A stretch of 64,000 bases of DNA from positions 29,759,016-29,823,015 of the forward strand of contig NC_052475.1 in the NCBI RefSeq assembly GCF_009730915.1, in the 5' to 3' direction. Positions 45,170 to 60,313 of the stretch are shown piece after piece; position 1 is the stretch's first letter; each line of letters begins with the position of its first letter. The DNA comes from Dioscorea cayenensis subsp. rotundata (Eukaryota > Streptophyta > Magnoliopsida > Dioscoreales > Dioscoreaceae). The translations under genes were made by a program, and so were the position numbers. The notes under the pieces were generated by a model. It worked only from the letters and a program-made list of their open reading frames with translations, was not told where the DNA came from and searched no databases.

Positions 45170-48100
45170 AGTGGTAGTTTGGGTAATGGTAAGGAAGCCC
45201 CACAAGTTGATTTATTTGTACTTGAAAAAAGATTCTTGATTCAGATAGATCAAGAGAGAGAGCTGTTGATTGATATGGACTTGTGTTGAATAATTTTGCA
45301 TTATATACTTTGATAACAATATATATATATATATATATCTAAGTTAACAGTGATAAAAACCAGAAAAGGACATAGTTGTCATTTTTAGGTAATGACCAAC
45401 ATATAATTCCCTCTCACTCTCTCTTTCTCTTCAATGCTTGACCTTTTTACCTCTCTTTCATGTGGTGAAGAAAAAGGGCTTTGGTTTCTCTTTCCCTTAT
45501 GAGAGCAGTGAGAAGATATAGATTGATATAAATAAGGGTATATGTGAATTGTTTGTTTGTTTGTTTTCAGTTTCCTTCCACTCATTTCTAGGGTTTTTGG
45601 TATCTGAGTGCTTGCAAGGGTCTGGGCTAAAATAGTAATTTAATGATTAAGACATGGGACCTCTCACATAGACAACTACCAGAAACCCTAGAACCTATAA
45701 AACAAACATAGGAAGAATCAAAATGTACACTAAAAAAAAATTAAAGTTTTCTTTAGGGTTTAGGTTTAGCCTTTGTTTTATTTTATTTTATTTTTTATTA
45801 GGTTCATGAAGGAGTTTTATTGTTATTTATCAAGTTGAGCCAATCAATTTAGATCTTGGTATGAATCATTATTGGACATTTATTCTGCGTTGTCTCAAAA
45901 TCTTTCATAAATTTATTGTACAAAGAAATTGTCTTTTGAGTCTTAAAATATGTACTTTCATTTGTATATATTTATAGTTGACGTCTAAAATTGTTGATAT
46001 CCTCTTTTCAAAATGATTTATTTATTTATTTATTTATTTGTATTTCTAATTGTTAATGATATACATTTAAAGATTATTTAACTCTAAAAGCCTAATTCCA
46101 TATTATAGTTTTTTTAAATAAAAAAATAAAAAATAGTTTTTATCGTCATACATTATTTAAACTATTCATTGTTTTTGGAGTTCCTTTTGGTGTTGCTATT
46201 GTTGGTTTTTTGTTTCTTTGTTTTGTTCCATTTTTCTGCTCCCGCTTTTTTAATGAATCCGTGATTTATCCATTTTTAAAAAAAAAATTCCAAACTATAC
46301 AATCTTTTTTACTCAAGAAGTTGAAATTAATTTTTTCCCATAAAAAACCAATTAATACACATAAAAAAATTCAAAAATAATTAGAAAGAGATAGTGGACT
46401 TAAAGTAGAACATATTTTAAGACACAAACATTTAAAAATAATTATGTTATGAATTATACAGACACTTTAGATTTATAATTATGGGTTTTAATAAATTTCA
46501 ATTTAATTGGATTAGAATTTGAGTTATCTTCTCCTATAATTTAATTTTAATCGATTTTTTCAAGGGGGAAAGAAATCAATAAATCAAATAATCCTTGAGA
46601 ATGAGATGGTATAGTAGGCCCTGCATTGTTGGCACAACATGAAATTTTTGAAAATCTAAACATTTATTAAATATAATAAATTAAATAATGTCTAATAAGA
46701 TGTAATTTTTCACAATCACAACCATTGATTAGCCCAATGGTGAGTTATCAAGTGGTGCATTGACAAGGTGCAAGATCTAATTTTTGCGCTGAAGTACTGT
46801 AGTGGCACTGTAACAATATTATTCATATACTACTCCGAATCCAAGTACTGGTTATTGGATTTGGGTGGGTCTCATGTGGGAGATGGTGTATCTCTCCCCT
46901 TCAGAGTTGCATGTCAGAAGAGTTTTTAAGTCATTTATGGTGTATCTCAAGAAGTTGTTAAACCATCATAACTGATATATTTGTACTTGCTTGTCCCTTA
47001 ACAAAGCTTGTCATTTAAAAAACAAAAAAACACAATCACAAATGAGAAATAAACAATTTTGACAAATGGAATAAATCCATTGGAATAAAAATTGTATCTT
47101 GGCAAATAAAAAATAATAATTATAATGAATGAATATATAAATAACTCCTACAACTAAATATGCTCAAGCAAACAAAAAATCAAGAAAAAAAATCCATAAC
47201 TATCCGATATATATATATATATATACATACTATTGAACTTTTATATTTTATCATCACATGTAACATCTCAAATAATTATGATTCAATAATTTAAATCTAT
47301 AAGGACATAAACATAACCGTATAAATAAACAATTAAAAAAAACCACAAAGATGCACATAATTAAATAAATAGATAAAAAGAAAAAAGAGGAGAAAAGAAA
47401 TGAAGGAAAAGGAAGGGCATGGCCCTTAAAAAGGGTTGGTGGTGTTCTCAAGGCAAAGGCAAAGGCAAAGGAGGGGGATGATAGTGTTGTCGGATAGGAG
47501 ATCTTATAAACTTAGGACCACAAAAGAGGGAGCATCTCCAACCTCCTTATGTGACACTGCTACGTTACAAACCCTAATAAATTAAAATGGAAGGCTTTTT
47601 TTTTTAATATATAAACCTTGTAATTATGTGTGTGCCCTATAAAAATAATGTCTATGCTATATCTTTATAAAATATATGAATATTTATACATATATTTTTT
47701 TCGGTTAATTTGTTAAGGAATATAAACTCAATACAGTTAATTACTGTAAGAATTATTTAAAACAGTATTGATAACTCTTTTCACCTACACAAGTTTTAAA
47801 AATATTTAAGAATTTGTATATAAATCATAATTATTTTTTTACATTTTTTTATTTATTTGTTTAATACCACTGAATATGAGTTGTTTGTCCGGGTGTACAA
47901 ACATTCATGTTTTTATATACTTGTAAATATGATTTTTTTTTTAGGGTATATATATAAATATTTGTGTGATTTTTCAAATTATCATTTATGAGTGTATGAG
48001 TGTATGAGTGGGACTAGGGATCTCTTTCTTTTCACATGTTTGTGTTATCAATGTTTTCTTGGAGCTTGGAGTGAGTGTGTTTTTCCATTGGCCCACTCCT

Positions 48101-50280
48101 CTTACTAGTACTCTTTATCTTTTCATAAATTTTCATTTTTTTTTTGTTAACATTATTATTATTATTGAGAGTATATTCTTTAAATATATCTTTAAGTAAA
48201 GAAAAAATTATCTTTTGTCAGAATATTTAAAAGGTTAAGGTAAATAAATAAAAATATTTTTTCAATACGAAAGAAAAGGATGTTTTCATGACACTCAAAG
48301 AAACAAACAAAGTAATAATAAGTTTTTATATTTGAATTTATTGGTAGATTTTTAAACATTGTTTCATTTTGTTGTGCCACGGCATTTTCACCCGTTTCCT
48401 TAATACATCTTGCCAGGTCTTTTTTTTTAAAAAAAAATTGTTACATTCTCATTTTTTTTAAAAGAGTTATTCAAATAAATATATAAATATATATTTATAT
48501 ATTTTTTAATATATACTGATAGTATTTTATTTTATTTTTTAAAATATCTTTGATTCACAAGTTTGTTTAAGTGTTAGGGTTCTTAACACATTTGCTTAAG
48601 CGACCATTTAGATTAACTCTCATTGACCGTGATGATCGATGACTTGAGAATGATGATTTCAACCTAAACAATTATTTCATAATTGAACAATAACAATAAG
48701 CAAAAACAACTAATTTATATTTATTATATATATATATATATATATATATCACTTTTTTCTAGTTGCCCATATGATAGGGGGCTTGCCTCTTTTACTACCA
48801 TTTGGACAATGTCAAGTGTTATATATATTTATATATGTGGCTTATGTTGTTGGACCACAAACATCACACCACACACCACACACACTCACACACACACACA
48901 CACACACAATGTTCTTCTTGCTCATCATCATAACTTCGATAAGGAATGTGTGTATGTGTGCTTTGATGTGATCCGGTTGCACCATCTTTTGTGTGACACT
49001 CACACATGTACCTTTCATTGGGAGTCACCAAAACCTTCAAAATAATTAACACACTAAATTAAAACAAACCTTATTAGTTTCAATGACATGATTGATATCT
49101 ATCATATCAAACCCATCAATAATTCCATATATATATATATATATATATATATTTATTTGAGAGGATATATATGTGTGTGTGTCTCATGGCTATGACATGA
49201 CTGATCTTTATCAATAATTTTAATTAGGTTGTACCACTTGGGAAATAGAATGATTGGGTCACGGCAACATGTTTAACATATTAATTTGTCATTTCTTATT
49301 ATCAAATATTATAATATTTTACTCTTGTTCTTTAGTAAGCTTATATATTATTTATAAAACATTATATAAAACAGATCAATACAGTATTATATCTTATCAA
49401 TTAATGATTAGTAAAATAAACTATTTACTAAAATAATGCTAGTTTCCATCATATGTATATGGTCACAAGTGAGTTTTGCAAATTTTTATTCAAAGAAATA
49501 CATAAAATAAGTTATAGAAATGTCTGTTTTCAGTTACCTCTGAACAAGCATGCACATAATTAATTATCACTTAACTAAAGATCATCAAGTGTTAATGTAC
49601 ACCAAATCCATGGAGAGGAATAACTTTATAATATGTCAAATGAGTTGTCATTAAGTGATGCTGGTTGTTATATGTGTTAAGGAGGCATGATATTATATTA
49701 TTTAAGAAGAAAGATGGAATATGCATTGGTTAGAGAGCTTAGGACTATGCCACACTGGACTGAAAGAAGGTCAGAATGGGATAACAACTTTTGTTTGTAG
49801 TATATATATATATATTTCATATGAGCTGGAGTCAATTGTTACTCAATCACAAGCACACTCCTTTATATTTCCTAATCACTTGCACAGTTATCTTTGCTTG
49901 GCTACTGTGCATGTTATCCCACCAACACTGTTGTTCTTGTTTCTTAAGTCTTTCATATATATATATATATATATTGCATGGTAAATATAATTTAAAACCA
50001 TTAAATATATACATTCATAGGGATAATATATATATATATATATATATATATGGTTGTTGTTTTGATTGGTGGTGAGAGATTGAGAAGGGAGGCATGCCTC
50101 ATAAAGAGTGACAAGGAGATTGGAACTATTGGTTCATGTGTTGATTGATTTACACTAGTGTTTGGTGTACATGAAACAAGTGGCCTTCTTCTTTTGGTGT
50201 CATGTTATTCAATGTTCTGGTTGGCATTTATATACACTTTGCCCCCCATTTACCATTGTATTATGGAGTATATATATATA
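44480..50280. other. Gene-poor region dense in TA microsatellites
   Basis: (TA)n tracts at 45132-45164, 45320-45339, 47204-47224, 48726-48750, 49129-49152, 49957-49975 and 50026-50051; a (CA)n tract near 48885-48907. Open frames are short and low-complexity. I recognised no gene; promoter elements of the zinc-finger gene would lie near the left end. Confidence 0.6.
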
Positions 50281-50285
50281 TATAT

Positions 50286-50526
50286 GGAAAACATCATCTA
50301 GGGACGTAGGGATGTTTTTAAATCTAGTTCGCCGGATTGGATCATCCAATACGTGATCGATTATATAAACAGCGCACATCTTTTCTTATCATGACATCGC
50401 ATAACACGCGGTGTAACGCGGCTTTCATCGTTTCATAATGACAAGCATGGCCGATTATCCGTCGGCTACTGGCAGACGTCTCAGATTTGGAAATCCAGCG
50501 ACGTCCCTGGTAATGGTTTATTCTCA
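50286..50526. mobile_element. Second Micron-like element in a (TA)n microsatellite
   Basis: About 241 bp, flanked by TA runs at 50268-50285 and 50527-50540. The left end GGAAAACATCATCTAGGGACG resembles the element at 37821 (AACATCATCTACGGACG). The right end reads similarly in reverse (AATAAACCATTACCAGGGACG). The interior is GC-richer than its surroundings and differs from the other copy. Confidence 0.5.
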
Positions 50527-50540
50527 TATATATATATATA

Positions 50541-51575
50541 GATCTGCATGTATGTGTGTGTAGAATATAATAGTGTGAATATTAGACAGTCTTATTTAAT
50601 TTATAGTTCTACATGCAGAAGCATTTATATGAGCTAAGACTAAGAGTTAATTATCAGAGTTTGAACTTGAAGAGAGGTTATAGGTTTAGTAGCCTAAAAT
50701 ATGGTTTTATGGATATTTTATTCTGAAATGAATAATTTATACAATATATAATAGTTTAATTAACTTTTTAAAATAAGAGAAAATTGTTAAAAAAGAATGA
50801 TAGCACTTCTATATTTTTGAAACAAGATCATTTGGAGTAAAAAAAATAGAAAAAGTAGAAAAAAAAAGGTTGATGAGATGTAGTTTTTGGATATTGAATA
50901 GAAGTACACTGTCTGAACCAGAGAAAAGTTTTATGACAAGGAATGGACATTCCATTAATACTTGCCCTCATGTATCACCTTTGGATGTAATATATATATA
51001 TATATACCACAAAATAAAATATATAAACATATATAGTAGGTCGAGGTTAAAATATATCAACTCCAAGTAAATATGGCCCCCTAGCCTCTTCTTTTATTGT
51101 TCAAGCAGACATGATAAAGACATATTTAAAAGCCTCACCATATTGAGTACAGATATTTATTTATTTAGCTTTTGGTTCAAGTTGCCGATAACACATGTTT
51201 CTAGATTTATTCTTTAGCTCTTACATATATTTAGATAACATGCAATACTTGGTTAAAATTCAGTGAAGTTAGTGTTTATTTTATAAAAGTAGATAAATCA
51301 CTGGCTAATTAAAAATAAAAGATAAACATATGATGGTATTGAAAATATGCCACATAATCCATTAGCTATGATGAAAGACTGTTCTAAATAAATATTAATT
51401 AATAATTTAGGCAGGGGTAACATTGAAAAGATAATTATTAGGGAGGAATCATCTTTCTTTTATGCCACGTATTTATTTAAAGAGTTAGCCGCTTCAATTG
51501 AATTCCATTTAAGGGGTTGGTTTATGTTGGTACAGGGATCCTTAACCTTGATTAAAATTTAATATATGTATATAA

Positions 51576-51626
<51 letters not shown>

Positions 51627-54600
51627 AATGGTTAAGGTAAATGAGATATAGACTTAATAGTTATGTTGGAAACTCAGAAGGATGCATAAGATATTCTTGA
51701 AATGATATTGTGGTGGTTCATTTGTAGGTGACTTTTGTAAGTAGGTCCCATACACACTCAAGTGTTTAAGTTAAAGTCCATGCATTTGGTAGGCCATGCT
51801 GTTTCCCTTCTTAAACCACCTTTGGCATCATCACTTTTATCTACTTAGTGGTCCCAAATTTAAAGCCACTCTCTCCATCTCTCATTCTCTCCCTTTCCCT
51901 CTTTCAACCTAATACCAACTCAAATGGGACACTTCTCTATCTTTTATTAATTCCATTTAACTAACACACTGAATAACTCTTACACATGCATTTACAATGT
52001 TATATATATATATATATATATATATATAAGCATATATATATAGTGTGAAGGTGGGGTAGGGTCATTGATGTGCACAAGAGTTTCCAAAGCTAGATGACAT
52101 AGAATTTAGCTTTCCACCAACCAAAGAAGAAGATATATATATATATATATATACACAAAGGTCCTAAAACACAAACACAAACAAAAAGGAATATGCTCAT
52201 AAAAGCATTTATAGGGTATAATGCAAAGTCATGCAGTTCAGCTTAGCATTAAAAACTTTTTTGCCACTCCTGATGGGAACCCTAATGGAACTAACTAGCT
52301 GAAAAGGAAGCAAGTGTTATGCTTTCATGCATTGGGGCCACTAATGCTTTTATGCTCTTTGGCTTTGGGTGGGAGACTATGCTCCATTAAATGGAGAACA
52401 ACAAGGTGGCCATGCAGGTCCATTACTACTGCTTGGCCTTCAACTAGACACGCTTACCTTCACATTGCCACGTTTCATGCATCATGAATCCATTTCATAT
52501 ATATACATATACACAAACATATATATAATGGTTGTGAATGAAACTTTAGTGTTTGTATAAATTATAACAGTTATGAACATGCCTTAAATGTTATCACCCG
52601 TGACCACCTTTAAGTTATTGTTTGTTGTCATTTTTAAACGGAAAATTGAGAGCTTGATTTTTTTAGAGTTTGTGATTTGTTCACTTTATAATATATATAT
52701 ATATATATATATATCACGTGCATATTAAATATATAAACTAATGACGGTAAACATGTATATATATACATTAATAATTGTTAATTTAAACAAGGATATATAT
52801 ATATATGTTCCAAGAAATTAAGAGTAGTTAAAATACAAAGTTAAAAGTATCAATCACTGTCAAGGACATGCATGATGCATCTATCAAGTACTAGTGAACA
52901 TGACATGAGACTCATTCTTTGGTTGTAATGAGAACTAGTAGTTGATTCATGAGTTTGGGCCACCATCACCTTTTGGAGATGAAAGACACACACATTAGAT
53001 GTAGGGATATCACATCAACATGTAGGACTGCAAGGATACCCGCAACCCCCTTCTCTAAAGTAAAAGCATTGAATGGACAAAACATTAACACGATTATCTT
53101 CACTCTACCACAAATGATATGATCATCATCCTATCATGCTTCAACAGTCTTTGAAAGATACCTTATTTGTCTTTGTCTTTGTCTTTATACTTACTTATTA
53201 GTGTCTGCTTTTCTGCTTTTTTAATATTCCCTTTAATTTTTCTCATGTTAATTTATATATACTTTAGTATTCATAATTAAAAATAGTTAACCATTATTAT
53301 TAGATAAAATATTATGTTAAAAAATTTATATACCATAAACATTTGCATTAATGTATATAAGCTTACAGAGATTGCTACAATATATTATTTTTATTCTCTT
53401 TTTCTTTTGTTGTATTTTTTATAACTTTAATTAGTGAGGAGCATACATTGGCAATTAATTAAACATTGTTATTGGATTGGATGCTTTGATAAGTAAAGCA
53501 GCTCTAGCTCTCTATAGTTCTAATCAAGAGTTAATATATTGACAGAGATATATATGGAGATCTAATTAGATATTGCTGATTTTTACTTAAATAGTTCAAT
53601 TATTTTGAAAACAAAAAAAGGTACATATCATTCTCATCAGTGTGTGAAAAAGATAGCAATAGAGTTAGAAAAAGAAAATTGGAGTATTGATAAGATGGGT
53701 GGTTGAGATATATTTTTAAATTATCATCACTTATTCATAACTATGACAAGATATACTCATCAACTTGTTCTAGTCTAACATCATGTCAAATCCTATATAT
53801 GAAACTCACCTCACATGCATATATATAATATTAAACTAATGATCAATAAAGAGAAGATCATTTTGATCCCCTTAATTTGATCACAATGATGTGTGAACTT
53901 TTGGAATGTATGGTGAAAAGGAGATGAGGTACAAAATTACAAAAGATTAGTTGTGGTGTTCTCTTCTCTCAATCTAATATGTCCATCTTTGCATCTTCAT
54001 GAATTCTAGCAACAAGGACCACAAACAAGCATACATTAATTTACATGTGTGCATGTATAAATATTATATATATATATAGTCTTGGACCACTGTTTTAGAA
54101 GAGATGGTAACAGTAAAAGAGAAACATTTACAGGTAGATATATATAGTCACAAGTTACCAACCATCAATGCATTGAGACTGTATTGTAGACAACAAGTGA
54201 AGCTCCACATGCAACAGGCTTGAAGAGTGAGTACTGAAGGGAACATCATTTAGTTTGGTTCATGGGACCATGGCTAGCTATAACCATTCTCTACTGTGTA
54301 TCTTTATCTAACTTGGTGTCAAATTATTCAAGTCGGTGTATATATATTTAAATAGATTCAATCCTTAACATATATACATTTTTTTTTTTTAAGTTAGTAA
54401 AGAGATAAAAAAACAGTATATATATGACCAATATTTTAACCTTTTAATAAGTTTAGTCCAGCATATATATTGGTATATGATATTATAAGTGATTGTTGTT
54501 TGAGATATATATGATTTTGTTTTTAAATTTTTATCGTATCATTATTAAATTTAAAAATGAAAAAGATGGCAGAAAAAAGAAACATGATGCTACATCCATG

Positions 54601-57400
54601 ATTTTTTTGAATATCTTCTGCACATAAGGTTATATATATATATATAATGTTTTCATTTTTTTTTTTTGGGTACATTGAAGTACACTAAAACAATGGTTCA
54701 GCATATGCTCACATGAGAAACATCAATGTACTGTCTCTTTGCCTACCCACAAAAGTTCTCCTTTCTGATTCCATTCCATTCAAAGGAGATTAATTAATGA
54801 CTTTCATATGTTTACAAACTGCTTAATTATTATACTTTTTTTTTTATTAGTTTTTTGATAAACTTAATTGTACTTTGGATAAACCACTCGTGCATTATAA
54901 AAATACATAAAATACAATAAGATGACAATGATCGATAGACTCCGTCGTCAAGCTTCTCGGGCTCTTTGGTTTCACTTGATTATACCTGGATTAAATCAGA
55001 GGAGTAAAAAATCAAATTTGGTTAAGTAATCATACATGCAAGAAAAAGAAAAGAGTTCAAAATTAATAACAGTCAAAGAGAATGAATTCTCTTAATTATT
55101 GTCTTTCTCTTGATTCTTCTTTAATTAAATCATTACAGCAAGAAAACAAATGATGTTTAGCCATTCCATTATTTCTTTAAAGAAAAGAACAAATCTTTTT
55201 CCCTCAAATAAAACACAAGAAGAAGACAATGCTAGCTACTGTCATCCACACCATCATATAGCTTTTGACTCTTAACACTTAATTAATTAAAACCACTTTT
55301 AGATTCAAAGATAATTAATTCCACATATACATATATATTTTGTCTTAAATTCAACCTCACAATTGATTTGAGTTTGAGGTTTAAATTCTTCAGTCATTCA
55401 TCCAAATACTATATGATCTTTATTTTTTTCCAGACAATGTGTACTTGTTTAGCCCCTCAGGCTCATCATAAGTCACCTCTTTGGAGGTGCAATGAAGGAC
55501 AAAAGGGTACCCAAACCAGACTGGTTGTGGCTCCCCACACAGTCCTTCAGATCTGAATGAGTTTCATGCTTCATCACTTGTTTTGGTTTTCAATCTCACT
55601 GTGCCCACAAAAGTCCTCTCTATCATCAAATGAATGTATGATCAGTAACATGTGTTCATGCATTGAACTAAGTACTTATTCCCCTTCCCCTTCCCTAAAA
55701 ATAGGACCCCTCCCCTCCTAAAAGAGTGAAGAGAAATCTCAACTTTTTTAAAAGGATATGTGTAGAGAGGTTGAGTGCAACTTGCACAGGAAAAGTGACA
55801 AAGACTATGACTCCAGTTGAGCCATTTGGTCTCCATTGTATGGTCCCCTAGTCTTTTATTTCTTTCTTTTCTTGGCTCTTGATTTTTCCCTAGTCTTTAA
55901 TGAGGTTTTATTCTTTTCTAAGTATTCTTAATTTCTTTCAGAAAACATCACAAAATCAAGCACACATAGCTAGTATTTAACTGTGCAGAGTTCAATATAT
56001 AGATTTGAATATAAGATTTGTTTTAATTGACTCTAGGCACTAATTAATAACAAATTAATGGTCTTGTGAACAGCTTGCTATAGAACAGTGACCAAAGTTG
56101 GCCAGCTCTGATCTCCACTATAACCAAGTCATTGTAATATCAATTGATCTGACTTGTAAATGGCAGGCAGGGAGTGTGAGGAGATATAGGAAGTACTGTT
56201 ACACTCTTTGGATGGATGAAACAAAAGTGTATCCCAATTTTGATTTTGTAGTGGATGTTAGGCAACAGGCATCATGTTAAAGCTTTTTTTTTTTTCCTCC
56301 CACTCTGTTTTGATAGTATAGGTAAGGACAATATCATGATTGTGTTCTACTAGTAAAAACAAATGGGAAATCATAATGCACTTTAATTTATAATTATGAT
56401 TTGCTTCTATGTCTTGTTTTTCAACTGGTGTAAAGTTGCAACTTGCAACCAGTCACAATCACAGTGTTAGGATAAAAAAGGGTCTGGATTTCATCCCAAA
56501 AGAAAAGGAACGGTTCTCTAAATGTCCACCATGATGAGGCCACCAATGATTCAATGGGTAAAGTTATATAGCCTGTGTTTATAATTTTGTTATTTATAAT
56601 TCTAAATTTCATATTCATGATAGCATAAAACTGTAAGAGATCCTAATAGATGTGTGCAATAGTTAATTTAATAAATATAAATTACAGACATATAACCTAC
56701 ATGTGTTTAGTTTGCATCAATTGGAACAATTCCGTTTGTTTTCTTTGAAGAGTTTCATGTGGTGCAGAACTTCCTCTCTACAATGATATTTGTCTGAGGG
56801 AATGCATTGCAAATAAAGGGAGAAAAAGACGTAGTTTTATATCAACAACCATAAGAAAGTTAGTATAGCAACACATTAATCTTTGGTCCTAAAACCTTAT
56901 GAGTAGTCTAAGTAACTTTATAATATTTCCTGTATAACTTAACCATGCAGTGGATTTTTATTACTTCCGGGTAAGATTCATTAATAATATTATGAATTTT
57001 TATCATTTGATTTCTGCAGTATGGTGATCACCAATACTCAGATGATGAATCAACCATTAATTGAAGCAGTTTCTAAGTTGATGCCACAATTGTTTCTAAT
57101 GCACAACTCCCAATTTGACATGATCCATCTAAATGGTCAGAAGAATTTATGCAAAGACATTTATTCAGTTCAATTAGTAACAGATATATGATAAAAATTT
57201 AGATACCTGTTTTTCTGATGTGATGATTTTCAACAAGCAACATGAAGGCATTATCCCAATAATTTCAGCACTGAATGAACAAATATACAGAACTTAGTTT
57301 ACAACTTCATTAGAAATAAATAGAGTGAGAACAAATCTCATGCCAAGTTTTTAATTGATGCAGTAACCATTCTAAATAGTCACAAGGAAAATTGCATACA
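50541..57400. other. Gene-free AT-rich stretch with microsatellites
   Basis: (GA)n at 51579-51620 and (TA)n near 52003-52027, 52137-52153 and 52690-52714, with many short TA runs to 54650. No convincing coding segment was seen; small frames lack homology and codon bias. Confidence 0.55.
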
Positions 57401-58203
57401 ATCTGGTCTTTTATAAATCATTCAAATCATAATTAGTAAGCTATATATATTTATTGATGAAAGTGGAGTACACACACACACACACACAAATGATTGGTGG
57501 TCTTTTCTTGATTAGATATAACATTCAATTGATTTCATAAGACAGAAATAGCAAAACAGAATGCTTAAAAGAGATAAAAAAAGATGATTACATTACAGGA
57601 TAACTGTGTGTACATAGCAGGATATAATGTTATTGATTCATCAGTTGATGAAAATATTAAGGATGAACTTTGCTGTTCCATATGACGGGTAACAATTTTA
57701 AGTATTATTATGAAAAGGATGAACTAAAATCAAGAAATCTGAAGCTATTTCATCATCGACACCAATCTATATATCCCATAAGTTCAGTATACAGCAAGCC
57801 GGTTTCACTTTCTAGGTTCAAGCAAACACTCTGACTTCTCAAAGACAGGTCTAGAGCTTTGCTTGAACATAACCAAAGAAAACTAACTAATGGGGATAAA
57901 AACATATCTCACACTGGAAAATAGTATCAGCAATGCAGAACCAATTGTTGCAGCATGGTTCTCTTCACATGTGTTTCAGTTATATCACTATCGCACTGAA
58001 ATACAAATTTTATATGAACCATAAAATGTTCAAAAAATTGCAAAAGAATAATAATATTGCGGGATAGTTAAATATAAATTGTTGGGTGAATTGGCATTGA
58101 GACATCTGTTGATAAAGATATCAAACTGACAAACTCTGCCATATCATATGATTAGTAAAAATTCAAGTAACATTATGAGAAGCATGAATAAGAATGAAGA
58201 AAC

Positions 58204-59203
58204 NNNNNNNNNNNNNNNNNNNNNNNNNNNNNNNNNNNNNNNNNNNNNNNNNNNNNNNNNNNNNNNNNNNNNNNNNNNNNNNNNNNNNNNNNNNNNNNNN
58301 NNNNNNNNNNNNNNNNNNNNNNNNNNNNNNNNNNNNNNNNNNNNNNNNNNNNNNNNNNNNNNNNNNNNNNNNNNNNNNNNNNNNNNNNNNNNNNNNNNNN
58401 NNNNNNNNNNNNNNNNNNNNNNNNNNNNNNNNNNNNNNNNNNNNNNNNNNNNNNNNNNNNNNNNNNNNNNNNNNNNNNNNNNNNNNNNNNNNNNNNNNNN
58501 NNNNNNNNNNNNNNNNNNNNNNNNNNNNNNNNNNNNNNNNNNNNNNNNNNNNNNNNNNNNNNNNNNNNNNNNNNNNNNNNNNNNNNNNNNNNNNNNNNNN
58601 NNNNNNNNNNNNNNNNNNNNNNNNNNNNNNNNNNNNNNNNNNNNNNNNNNNNNNNNNNNNNNNNNNNNNNNNNNNNNNNNNNNNNNNNNNNNNNNNNNNN
58701 NNNNNNNNNNNNNNNNNNNNNNNNNNNNNNNNNNNNNNNNNNNNNNNNNNNNNNNNNNNNNNNNNNNNNNNNNNNNNNNNNNNNNNNNNNNNNNNNNNNN
58801 NNNNNNNNNNNNNNNNNNNNNNNNNNNNNNNNNNNNNNNNNNNNNNNNNNNNNNNNNNNNNNNNNNNNNNNNNNNNNNNNNNNNNNNNNNNNNNNNNNNN
58901 NNNNNNNNNNNNNNNNNNNNNNNNNNNNNNNNNNNNNNNNNNNNNNNNNNNNNNNNNNNNNNNNNNNNNNNNNNNNNNNNNNNNNNNNNNNNNNNNNNNN
59001 NNNNNNNNNNNNNNNNNNNNNNNNNNNNNNNNNNNNNNNNNNNNNNNNNNNNNNNNNNNNNNNNNNNNNNNNNNNNNNNNNNNNNNNNNNNNNNNNNNNN
59101 NNNNNNNNNNNNNNNNNNNNNNNNNNNNNNNNNNNNNNNNNNNNNNNNNNNNNNNNNNNNNNNNNNNNNNNNNNNNNNNNNNNNNNNNNNNNNNNNNNNN
59201 NNN
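58204..59203. other. Assembly gap of 1,000 N
   Basis: Exactly 1,000 N, placeholder length. It may conceal C-terminal exons of the LCB1-like fragment. Confidence 0.98.
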
Positions 59204-60313
59204 CTTAGGCCCATTTATCTAAGGAATAATTATTGATAGTGGAACCACTGACCTACTGGCTGATTGATATGTTTCTGAAAGAATTAACATGAAAGGAAAA
59301 TAAATAGGTTTTTTAGTAAATAAATAAAACAACTATCCAACTTTTCCTAATTTTATTCCTTTCTTTCTTTTCACTTAAATCTAAATCTAATATGTGGGAA
59401 AAAACAACCTTAGATCATATCTCTATTTCAAGTCTTAATAAACAATTTGGAAATTACTAATGAAATTAAACACTACATGTTGTTCATTTGATTGTATTTA
59501 GTCATTATAATTCTATTAAGTTATTATTGTGAATTTAAATTGGTCTCAATACTATAAAACAAACATAATGAAATAAATATCAAGTAATTTGTTTAACTTA
59601 AAAGAAATCTATAATGCAAGACATATGAAAGTTTGTAAGTATAAAATATACCTGATTGCAGATAATCTCAATCTATCAACCTATACCCAAATTTTATTTT
59701 AGAGTAAAAAGATGGATCTTGTTACACAATGCATCATATACTTACATACTTTTATAACCAAAGGATAATTGTTTTTTTTTTAATCTAATTTACTGTATAA
59801 GAGTAAACAAAAAGTTAATATAAATCCAATGAATGTGGAAATGCTAACAGATGGCAGTATAGCATCAATTCTATAGTCCCAAAGTCAATAATTATGTCTT
59901 ATCTTCATCCAAAAGTGAGACCTGCACACATGAATTCAAATAAAAATGACTGGATTTTCAAAGATGCTTAAACTAACCTATCATTTTATATCTTATCTGT
60001 TCAAAAGGATTGGATTTTCAAAGATGCTCAATTGATTTTTTTTTATCAAAAGAGTACTAATCTATCATTTTATATCTTGTCATTTAGATATTAGTTATAA
60101 TTTATTTGTAATATGTATTATTCCAAACTTGATTATTGTTATAAGTTCATAAGCTCATTTCTCTGCTAGGTCATAACACTGCAACTACCTTTTTATAGAA
60201 CAAATGGAAAGCTCACGGATCAAAATAATTATTATTCAAGATCAATCATTGTAGTGTTTGGTTTTCTTTTCAGTTGAGTTGTTGAAGGTAAAGAGTTTCA
60301 TGCATCAACTTAC
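59204..60313. other. AT-rich stretch with a short duplication
   Basis: A block containing GGATTTTCAAAGATGCT and TCTATCATTTTATATCTT-like sequence occurs at 59948-59995 and again at about 60009-60082. No gene was recognised. Confidence 0.5.

Noticed and set aside
48683..49045. 120-codon frame with Thr-His runs
   Set aside because: Created by TA and CA microsatellites; no domain or codon bias.
58144..59236. Long open frames crossing the second N run
   Set aside because: Same artefact as at the first gap.
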